Of a DNA stretch of 12,710 bases, positions 6,892 through 12,710 are shown in pieces. Origin of the DNA: Firmicutes bacterium UBA1393 (lineage in GTDB: Bacteria > Bacillota > DTU025). Under the pieces are notes generated by a model that did not search any database, had not been told where the DNA came from, and saw only the letters and a program-made list of their open reading frames with translations. The stretch spans positions 5,822 to 18,531 of the forward strand of contig DBQN01000085.1 of NCBI GenBank assembly GCA_002305255.1. Direction: 5' to 3'. A program made the position numbers and the translations under genes. Within the stretch, counting starts at the first letter, position 1, and every line of letters starts with the position of its first letter.

Positions 6892-7935
6892 ATGTCAGCT
6901 GAGACAATGAAGGCCATCATCAAGGCAGAGGCAGCCCCAGGAGCGGTGTGCAGCGAGATCGCGGTGCCCGTCGTGAAGCCAGGGCACGTGCTGGTAAAGG
7001 TTGTGTCGACCGCCATATGCGGCACTGACCTCCACATATACGACTGGACGGACTGGGCGCGCGCCCGGATCGCCGTGCCAATGGTGTTCGGCCACGAGTT
7101 TTGCGGCCGCGTCGTGGAAGTCGGCGAGGGCGTCACCAGGGCCCGTGTCGGCGACTTGATCGCAGGCGAAACCCACATTCCCTGTGGCAAGTGCTATCAG
7201 TGTGACACCGGGCTGCAGCATGTGTGCCAGAACATGGAGATCCTCGGTGTGCACAGCCCTGGCGTGTTCTCCGAATATGCATTAGTACCCGAGCCATGCG
7301 TATGGGTGCTGCCCGATGGCACTGACCCTGATGTCGGAGCAGTGTACGAACCTTTCGGCGTCGCGGCCCATGCCATGCTGGTGGAGTCGGTGGCAGGCAA
7401 GAACGTGGCAGTATTCGGATGTGGGCCGATAGGCCTGTTCGCCGTGGGCATAGCCCGGGCATGCGGTGCAGCCAAGGTGATCGCATGCGAAGTCAGCCCC
7501 GACAGGCTGACGATGGCCAACAATATGGGAGCATCTCACCTGGTGAACTCGAGGGAGCAGAACCCAGTTGAGAGTATCAAGGAGCTCACACACGGCAACG
7601 GAGTCGATGTGGCTGTGGAGCTGTCGGGAAACCCAATAGCACTGCAACAGGCCCTCGGCTCAATCACGCGCGGCGGTCGCCTCACCATCGCCGGCCTGCC
7701 CCCCCGCCCTGTTGAGATCAATGTCGTGGACGACGTGATCTACAAGGAACTGCGCATATACGGCATCACGGGCAGAGTGATGTACGATACGTGGTACACA
7801 GTTTCGAACCTCATCGAGTCGGGCATGGTCGACCCGAGACCTGTGATAACGCACAAGTTCGACATGTGTGACATCGACAACGCGATGGCAGCAGCCAAGG
7901 GCGGCAAGGCAGGCAAGGTGATCCTGCGTCCGTAA
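6892..7935 (+). CDS. tdh: L-threonine 3-dehydrogenase-like zinc dehydrogenase
   Basis: This is a medium-chain, zinc-dependent NAD dehydrogenase of 347 residues. L-threonine 3-dehydrogenase oxidises threonine to 2-amino-3-oxobutyrate, which Kbl then cleaves to glycine and acetyl-CoA. Catalytic zinc ligands are Cys43 (A-I-C-G-T-D-L-H-I-Y) and His68-Glu69 (G-H-E-F); structural zinc ligands are Cys98, Cys101, Cys104 and Cys112. A Rossmann motif, F-G-C-G-P-I-G, follows near residue 170. C-terminal I-T-G-R-V-M-Y-D-T-W-Y corresponds to the I-Y-G-R-E-M-F-E-T-W-Y stretch of E. coli Tdh, which favours Tdh over sorbitol-type relatives. GGGGAG at 6879-6884 is seven bases before ATG 6892, which I prefer to GTG 6877. 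No kbl is in the window, so its product may be handled elsewhere or spontaneously become aminoacetone. Activity on another hydroxy acid is possible. Confidence 0.87.
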   Translation: MSAETMKAIIKAEAAPGAVCSEIAVPVVKPGHVLVKVVSTAICGTDLHIYDWTDWARARIAVPMVFGHEFCGRVVEVGEGVTRARVGDLIAGETHIPCGKCYQCDTGLQHVCQNMEILGVHSPGVFSEYALVPEPCVWVLPDGTDPDVGAVYEPFGVAAHAMLVESVAGKNVAVFGCGPIGLFAVGIARACGAAKVIACEVSPDRLTMANNMGASHLVNSREQNPVESIKELTHGNGVDVAVELSGNPIALQQALGSITRGGRLTIAGLPPRPVEINVVDDVIYKELRIYGITGRVMYDTWYTVSNLIESGMVDPRPVITHKFDMCDIDNAMAAAKGGKAGKVILRP

Positions 7936-7952
7936 AGGAGGAAGGTTTCCTC

Positions 7953-8879
7953 ATGCAGTTCGACCTCGGCTGCGTGTTCGCAGCCGCTTTTCCGCACTTT
8001 GGAACGGATGAGCGAGGCCTGTCGTCTAGTCTGAGGAGAGTGCTAGACACTGGAATCTTCAGAGTAGTCGAGCTGGCCGCGGTTCGCGACCCCGCCGAGC
8101 GGAGCGAGGTTAAGAGCCTCCTTGCGAGCACTCACACCAAGTGCGTGTTCCTTGGGGGCATGGCCATCATCGGTGAGAAGCTCAACCTGAGCGCGCTGGA
8201 CGAGGATGCCAGGGTATACGCAGTGCGAAGGCTGTCGGAGCTGATGGATGATGCCGAGGATCTGGGGGCGGCGCTCTTTCTCATCAGCAGCGGGCCTGAC
8301 CCGGGCGAAGCTCTGAGAGGGGCGGCATTGAGCCAGCTTGCGAAATCTGTGTCGGCCCTGTGCAGGCATGCGTGCGACATCGCATCAGGCCCGTCAGGCC
8401 AGCCAATGACTGTGACGCTTGAGCACTACGACCGCGATGTTCACCGGCGCTTCCTCTTGGGCCCGTCAGCGGAGACTGCAGAGTTTGCGCGCGCGATACG
8501 CGCAGTCCACCCCAACTTCGGGATCACCGTTGACCAGAGCCACCTGGCGCAGCTGGGCGAGGCTCCGTCGGATGCCCTTCGGGTGCTGGGTGATGCAGTG
8601 TGCCATGCTCATCTGGCCAACTGCCTGATATGCGACAAGTCCAGTCCCCTTTACGGTGACCTTCACCCTCCGTTCTGCATCGAAGGCGGCGAAGTGGGCA
8701 TCGACGAGATAGGCGCGTTTCTGCGGGCCCTTGAGGACGGCGGGTATCTGGGGCGAGTGTTGCCGTACGGTCGACCCATTGTGTCTGTGGAGGTTCGCAA
8801 TCCCGATGGCGCCGATCCTTACTTGACCCTGCAGGAAGCTGTTGAGGCAGTCATGAACGCACATGGGAGGAATGAGTAA
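7953..8879 (+). CDS. Xylose isomerase-like TIM-barrel protein
   Basis: A 308-residue protein of the AP-endonuclease-2/xylose-isomerase-like TIM-barrel superfamily, which includes sugar isomerases and epimerases such as hydroxypyruvate isomerase and 2-oxo-tetronate isomerase. The expected divalent-metal ligands can be placed: Glu157 (T-L-E-H-Y-D), Asp194 with His197 (T-V-D-Q-S-H), His220 (C-H-A-H-L-A-N) and Glu280 (S-V-E-V-R). No signal peptide is seen. AGGAGG (7936-7941), beginning just after the tdh stop, gives a strong ribosome site for the ATG at 7953. Its stop overlaps the start of the next gene (TAATG), so the two are probably translationally coupled. DUF1537 kinases often occur with an isomerase of this fold (OtnI with OtnK), which hints at a four-carbon sugar-acid step. 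The exact substrate cannot be told from the sequence. Confidence 0.82.
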   Translation: MQFDLGCVFAAAFPHFGTDERGLSSSLRRVLDTGIFRVVELAAVRDPAERSEVKSLLASTHTKCVFLGGMAIIGEKLNLSALDEDARVYAVRRLSELMDDAEDLGAALFLISSGPDPGEALRGAALSQLAKSVSALCRHACDIASGPSGQPMTVTLEHYDRDVHRRFLLGPSAETAEFARAIRAVHPNFGITVDQSHLAQLGEAPSDALRVLGDAVCHAHLANCLICDKSSPLYGDLHPPFCIEGGEVGIDEIGAFLRALEDGGYLGRVLPYGRPIVSVEVRNPDGADPYLTLQEAVEAVMNAHGRNE

Positions 8880-9547
8880 TGAGCAAGAAGATTGCTGTGG
8901 TCCATACCGGACCAGTCACAGTAGACCCGATTAAGAACACCTTTGCAGCGCTCGCGCCAGAGCTCGAGATCGTCAATATCGTAGACGATAGCCTGCTTAA
9001 GGACGCTATGGCCGTCGGCCATGTCACTTCCCGCATCGTGCAGAGGATGTGCTGGTATTTCGGCGCCGCCGAACAGCTCGGCGCTGACGTGGTGTTCAAT
9101 GCGTGCAGCACAGTTGGCGAGGCCTCTGACATCGCAGCAGCGACCATTGGCATTCCCGTGATCAAGGTGGATGAAGCCATGGCCCGGGAAGCCGCGAGCA
9201 TAGGCGAGCGCATCGCGCTCATAGCCACGGTTCCCACGACGATCGGCCCCAGCAGCAGGCTCATCGAGAAGTGCGCAAGGGCGCAAGGCAAGGCTGCCTC
9301 TGTAAAGTCAACGCTCTGCTCAACCGCGTTCGAGCTTCTTCTCAAGGGCGACAAGGCTGGGCATGACAACGCCGTCATCGAGGAGATCACGAAGGCATCC
9401 AGAGAGGCCGACGTGGTAGTGCTGGCTCAGGTATCCATGGCGCGGTTGCTCAGTTCCATCCCCGATACTCTGGGCGTTCCCGTGCTGGCCAGCCTAGAGC
9501 TGGGCGTTAAAGATGTTATCTCCTTCCTCGCGCGCCAGGCGCAATAG
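8879..9547 (+). CDS. Asp/Glu racemase-superfamily protein with a single catalytic Cys
   Basis: This 222-residue protein has the two-lobed Asp/Glu/hydantoin racemase fold pattern: beta-strand I-A-V-V-H-T-G-P, then V-D-D-S-L-L, then V-V-F-N-A-C-S-T-V-G-E with Cys76 as the first catalytic cysteine. At the place of the second cysteine (usually G-C-T/A) it has V-V-L-A-Q-V-S-M-A with Gln184. Two-base racemisation of an amino acid is therefore doubtful. I recall a subfamily with L-A-Q-A-S-M-A here, so this is probably a subfamily trait and not a mutation. A one-base isomerase, decarboxylase or lyase-like reaction is possible. The start is at the TAATG overlap with the preceding gene, with GGGAGG at 8865-8870 eight bases upstream. 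Its position among threonine-type enzymes suggests a step that alters stereochemistry or double-bond position of the substrate. Confidence 0.83.
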   Translation: MSKKIAVVHTGPVTVDPIKNTFAALAPELEIVNIVDDSLLKDAMAVGHVTSRIVQRMCWYFGAAEQLGADVVFNACSTVGEASDIAAATIGIPVIKVDEAMAREAASIGERIALIATVPTTIGPSSRLIEKCARAQGKAASVKSTLCSTAFELLLKGDKAGHDNAVIEEITKASREADVVVLAQVSMARLLSSIPDTLGVPVLASLELGVKDVISFLARQAQ

Positions 9548-9590
9548 AGAATTCGAACCGAAGCAGTGACGAGAGGAGCTCTCAGAACGC

Positions 9591-10658
9591 ATGCAAGCGC
9601 CGGAGTATTTGAATGTCAGAAGCGACACCGTAACCCTGCCCACGCCTGAGATGCTGGAAGCCATAACACGGGCTGCCCTCGGCGATGACAACCGCGGCGA
9701 GGATCCCACCGTTCGAGAACTCGAGGAGCTGTCAGCTCACATGCTCGGAAAAGAGGCTGCACTCCTCACCACCAGCGGCCAGCTGAGCAACAGCCTGGCA
9801 GTGCTCGCGCACGCGACTCGAGGCGATGAGATCATCATGGAAGAGACCTCTCACCTGTTCACATCAGAGCAGGGCGCGATCTCAATGTTCGGGGGCATGG
9901 TCTACCACCTGGTCCCCGGTCATCACGGCTTCCCGTCTCTGTGTCACATAGAGAAGGCGATCAGGCCTCGAGATGACATTCACACGCCTCGTACCGGTCT
10001 CATATGCCTAGAGAACACACATAACCATGCAGGGGGCACGGTGATCTCGCCGGAACTCACCCGTCAAGCCTGCGAGCTGGCTCATAGGCACGGTATCCCG
10101 GTTCATATAGACGGAGCCCGCATCTTCAATGCATCTGTGGCTCTGGGCGTGGATGTGACTGAGCTGGTGCGAGATGCAGACTCAATCTGCTTCTGCCTCT
10201 CCAAGGGTCTGAGCTGCCCTATAGGCTCGGTGCTGGCCGGCACGCGTGAGTTCATCGCCAAAGCACGCAGGCTGCGCAAGGCATTCGGTGGCGGCATGCG
10301 ACAGGCGGGCATAATCGCGGCCCCTGGCATAGTGGCTCTTAACACCATGATATCGAGGCTGCGTGAAGATCATCAGCGCACCCGCGCCCTGGCTCTGAGG
10401 CTCGCGGAGATACCCGGACTCTCACTTGACCTAGACACGGTTCAGACCAACATGATCAGGGTGGATGTGTCAGGAGTGCACACCACTGCCGCTCAGTTCA
10501 ATACGGCGCTGAAGAACCGAGGCGTAGAGGTGCTGGTTGCCGGGGATACGGTGATCAGGATCGTGATCCATCGCCACATTGAGGATAGGCACGTCAGCAT
10601 CATCGCGGATGCCATCGCCGACGTGGCTTCAGAGTTCTCCGGGGTGGTGAAAGCATGA
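9591..10658 (+). CDS. Threonine aldolase family protein, second copy
   Basis: A second PLP fold-type-I threonine aldolase, 355 residues, roughly 45 percent identical by eye to the copy at 5825-6865. All landmarks are kept: V-R-S-D-T-V-T near the start, His88 in E-T-S-H-L-F-T-S-E, E-N-T-H-N, I-D-G-A-R-I-F-N-A, Schiff-base Lys205 in F-C-L-S-K-G-L, and C-terminal R-I-V-I-H. Regions around the substrate differ (H-L-V-P-G-H-H-G-F-P-S-L replaces the corresponding loop of copy one), so a different side-chain preference is plausible. The start at ATG 9591 follows AGGAG (9574-9578) by twelve bases, a longish spacing, with no better in-frame choice. Its stop overlaps the oppD start (ATGA), coupling the aldolase to the transporter genes. 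Confidence 0.92.
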   Translation: MQAPEYLNVRSDTVTLPTPEMLEAITRAALGDDNRGEDPTVRELEELSAHMLGKEAALLTTSGQLSNSLAVLAHATRGDEIIMEETSHLFTSEQGAISMFGGMVYHLVPGHHGFPSLCHIEKAIRPRDDIHTPRTGLICLENTHNHAGGTVISPELTRQACELAHRHGIPVHIDGARIFNASVALGVDVTELVRDADSICFCLSKGLSCPIGSVLAGTREFIAKARRLRKAFGGGMRQAGIIAAPGIVALNTMISRLREDHQRTRALALRLAEIPGLSLDLDTVQTNMIRVDVSGVHTTAAQFNTALKNRGVEVLVAGDTVIRIVIHRHIEDRHVSIIADAIADVASEFSGVVKA

Positions 10659-11665
10659 ACCAGAGTGCCCATGAGCAGAGAGCCCTGCTCGAAGTCGAGA
10701 ACCTGACAACGTGCTTCGATACAGAGGACGGGCTTGTGACGCCTGTCGACTCGGTATCCTTCAGTATCGGGCTCGGCGAAACCCTGGGGCTTGTGGGCGA
10801 AAGCGGCTGTGGCAAGAGCGTGACGTCGTTGTCGATTATGCGCTTAATCCCCACCCCTCCGGGGCGCATAGCGTCGGGCAGGGTCATCCTTGACGGCGAG
10901 GATCTGCTGAAGAAGAGCGTCCACGAGATGGACGAGATCCGCGGATGCAAGGCGTCAATGATCTTCCAAGAGCCCATGACCAGCCTGAACCCGGTGTTCA
11001 CAGTGGGCAACCAGATAATCGAAACCATCATGCGCCATCAGAAGGTCAACAAGGTCGATGCCAGGGCCCGAGCCGTCGAAATGCTCAAGCTGGTGGGAAT
11101 ACCGAGCGCGGAGAGCCGTCTCGATGACTACCCGCATCAGCTCTCGGGGGGTATGAGGCAGAGGGTCATGATAGCGATGTCGCTGTCGTGCAATCCCAAG
11201 CTGCTCATAGCTGATGAACCCACCACGGCGCTGGATGTGACGATTCAGGCCCAGATCCTCGAACTCCTCGAGAGCCTGCAAGAGCAGCTGGGCATGTCGG
11301 TGCTGCTCATAACGCACGCCCTCGGAGTAGTAGCGGAGGTGGCCGACAGGGTGGCCGTGATGTACGCAGGGCAGATCGTAGAAGAGGCCGATACCGAATC
11401 GTTGTTCTCCAGCCCGGTTCACCCGTACACGCTGGGATTGCTCCAGTCCATCCCTAAGCTCGACGAGGAGCGTGACAGGCTGCAGACTATCGAAGGCGTT
11501 GTGCCGAACCCGTTGAAGATGCCCGCAGGCTGCCGCTTCCACCCTCGTTGCGCCCATGCGCAAGAACGCTGCAAGGTAGAGGCGCCGGCGCTTCGGGCCA
11601 TCGCCGACGGGCACAACGTGCGGTGCTGGCTGGCCAACCCTTCGCCGAGTGGAGGTGAGCGTTAA
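10655..11665 (+). CDS. oppD: Oligopeptide/dipeptide ABC transporter ATPase, OppD/DppD type
   Basis: One of two ATPases that power an Opp/Dpp-family importer at the inner face of the membrane. It has 336 residues: Walker A GESGCGKS at 48-55, Q-loop F-Q-E-P-M-T-S-L-N-P, signature L-S-G-G-M-R-Q-R, and Walker B L-L-I-A-D-E-P-T-T-A-L-D. The H-loop His221 is followed by Ala222, where the family usually has Asp (I-T-H-A instead of I-T-H-D). The C-terminal Cys-rich extension typical of OppD/DppD is present (C-R-F-H-P-R-C, then two further Cys). Its ATG overlaps the stop of the upstream aldolase, and its TAA overlaps the oppF ATG. The family also carries dipeptides, nickel, glutathione and some oligosaccharides, so the cargo is inferred from context as a peptide or amino-acid-like compound. 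Confidence 0.93.
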   Translation: MNQSAHEQRALLEVENLTTCFDTEDGLVTPVDSVSFSIGLGETLGLVGESGCGKSVTSLSIMRLIPTPPGRIASGRVILDGEDLLKKSVHEMDEIRGCKASMIFQEPMTSLNPVFTVGNQIIETIMRHQKVNKVDARARAVEMLKLVGIPSAESRLDDYPHQLSGGMRQRVMIAMSLSCNPKLLIADEPTTALDVTIQAQILELLESLQEQLGMSVLLITHALGVVAEVADRVAVMYAGQIVEEADTESLFSSPVHPYTLGLLQSIPKLDEERDRLQTIEGVVPNPLKMPAGCRFHPRCAHAQERCKVEAPALRAIADGHNVRCWLANPSPSGGER

Positions 11666-12648
11666 TGCCGGCTTCGTCGAACGCTGCTGTTGTTGAGGTG
11701 AAGCACCTCACCAAGCACTTCCCCATCAAGAAAGGCCTATTCATTCGCAAGCAGACAGGGGCCGTAAGGGCCGTGGATGATGTTGAGTTCGAGATACGCG
11801 ATGGTGAGACGCTGGGCCTTGTGGGAGAGAGCGGCTGTGGCAAGACCACGGTGGGCCGCGTCATACTGGGCCTTGAGTCGCCTACGTCAGGCTCCATCAT
11901 GTTCCGGGGAGACGATCTGACGAAACAGAGCCCTGCTAAGCTCAGGGCGCTGCGAAGGGACATGCAGATCGTGTTTCAGGATCCCTACGGATCGCTGAAC
12001 CCTCGCATGACGGTGGAGTCTATAGTGATGGAGCCCATGGAGATCCACGGTGTGGGCAGCGCTAGCGAGCGCAAAGCGCGCGTCGCGGAGTTGCTCGAGA
12101 AGGTCGGTCTCGACCCTGATTACCGCAAGCGCTATCCCAACGAGTTCAGCGGCGGGCAGAGGCAGCGCATAGGCATAGCACGCGCCCTCGCCCTCAACCC
12201 GAAACTCATCATATGCGATGAGCCGGTGTCGGCCCTCGACGTGTCGGTGCAATCACAGGTGGTCAACTTGTTGCAGGATCTCCAGCACGAGCTTGGGCTC
12301 ACGTATCTCTTCATCTCCCACGACCTGAGCGTCGTGAAGCACATCAGTGACAGAGTGGCAGTGATGTACCTGGGCAAGATCGTGGAGATCGCGCCTAAGT
12401 CGGAGCTGTACGCCAACCCCCTTCACTGTTACACGCAGGCGCTGCTGTCGGCTATCCCACTGGCATCAACCGGCCCGAGGAGGAAGCGGATCATCCTCCA
12501 GGGCGATGTGCCGAGCCCTCTGAACCCACCGTCCGGCTGCCGATTCCACACCCGGTGCCCCAATGCGCAATCCAGGTGCAGAAGCGAAGAGCCGGCGCCG
12601 ACTGAAGTCAGCCCCGGCCATATCGTTGCGTGCCACAGATACTGCTAG
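11665..12648 (+). CDS. oppF: Oligopeptide/dipeptide ABC transporter ATPase, OppF/DppF type
   Basis: The partner ATPase of the preceding gene, 327 residues. Walker A GESGCGKT is at 54-61, then Q-loop F-Q-D-P-Y-G-S-L-N-P-R-M, signature F-S-G-G-Q-R-Q-R-I-G-I-A-R-A-L, Walker B L-I-I-C-D-E-P-V-S-A-L-D, and a normal H-loop F-I-S-H-D-L-S-V-V. The F-Q-D-P-Y-x-S-L-N-P form and the I-S-H-D H-loop mark the OppF/DppF branch. It ends with the family's Cys-rich tail (C-R-F-H-T-R-C-P, then two further Cys). GGAGGTGA at 11651-11658 gives a strong ribosome site for the ATG in the TAATG overlap. OppD and OppF usually work as a heterodimer with two permeases and a substrate-binding lipoprotein; none of these is in the window, so they are probably just downstream. 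Confidence 0.94.
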   Translation: MPASSNAAVVEVKHLTKHFPIKKGLFIRKQTGAVRAVDDVEFEIRDGETLGLVGESGCGKTTVGRVILGLESPTSGSIMFRGDDLTKQSPAKLRALRRDMQIVFQDPYGSLNPRMTVESIVMEPMEIHGVGSASERKARVAELLEKVGLDPDYRKRYPNEFSGGQRQRIGIARALALNPKLIICDEPVSALDVSVQSQVVNLLQDLQHELGLTYLFISHDLSVVKHISDRVAVMYLGKIVEIAPKSELYANPLHCYTQALLSAIPLASTGPRRKRIILQGDVPSPLNPPSGCRFHTRCPNAQSRCRSEEPAPTEVSPGHIVACHRYC

Positions 12649-12659
12649 GTTGTCAGTCA

Positions 12660-12685
12660 GGCGTCGGCGCTCAAGCGTCGACGCC
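12660..12685 (+). terminator. Strong hairpin after oppF
   Basis: Arms of 11 bases (12660-12670 and 12675-12685) pair around the loop TCAA, with ten Watson-Crick pairs and one G-U. It begins 11 bases after the oppF stop. No T run follows (GTCACTCTCAC), so it is not a classical intrinsic terminator. It may stabilise the mRNA 3' end, or weaken read-through into transporter genes that would lie beyond the window. Confidence 0.55.
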
Positions 12686-12710
12686 GTCACTCTCACAAGC
12701 TCATCATCGA

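Noticed and set aside
10955..11614. A 219-codon minus-strand open frame opposite oppD
   Set aside because: It is antisense to a complete, motif-rich ATPase gene and has no recognisable features of its own.

Overview
The window is GC-rich, bacterial and densely coding. It has a Shine-Dalgarno-led operon, a sigma-54 regulatory switch and an Opp/Dpp-type ABC transporter. A PrpR_N-PAS-AAA+ activator beside a DUF1537 kinase, plus a protein resembling the DUF7309/DUF6930 families at the left edge, would fit a GC-rich Bacillota or related anaerobic lineage (Synergistota is another option). This placement is an inference from gene content only; nothing here is a phylogenetic marker.

Layout. (1) Positions 1-1273 hold a short upstream region with a 15-bp tandem duplication, then one uncharacterised protein gene. 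(2) Positions 1274-2235 have no convincing gene. They hold an array of about 260-bp repeats: three well-preserved units and one decayed unit. Each good unit carries a perfect 8-bp-stem hairpin. (3) Positions 2236-4158 (minus strand) encode a sigma-54-dependent activator with a PrpR_N sensor, a PAS domain, a AAA+ domain with GAFTGA, and a Fis-type HTH. (4) Positions 4159-4496 form the divergent control region, with a near-consensus -24/-12 promoter facing right. (5) Positions 4497-12648 contain eight genes, all on the plus strand, with small gaps or stop/start overlaps, so probably one operon. In order they are a DUF1537 four-carbon acid sugar kinase, a threonine aldolase, an L-threonine 3-dehydrogenase-like enzyme, a xylose-isomerase-like TIM-barrel protein, a single-cysteine Asp/Glu racemase-family protein, a second threonine aldolase, and OppD- and OppF-type ATPases. 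A strong hairpin follows oppF; the permeases and binding protein are not in the window.

Interpretation. The regulator probably senses a small metabolite and switches on a scavenging pathway: uptake of a peptide or other polar solute through the Opp/Dpp-type importer, then breakdown of a beta-hydroxy-alpha-amino acid. Threonine itself is the simplest substrate, through aldolase to glycine plus acetaldehyde or through Tdh to 2-amino-3-oxobutyrate. However, two different aldolases, a four-carbon acid sugar kinase, a sugar-isomerase fold and a racemase-like protein are more than threonine requires. No kbl, pdxA2, ltnD or otnC-type partner is visible. The cluster may therefore serve a less usual substrate, such as a hydroxylated threonine analogue or a four-carbon sugar acid. 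That combination is the most interesting feature of the window.
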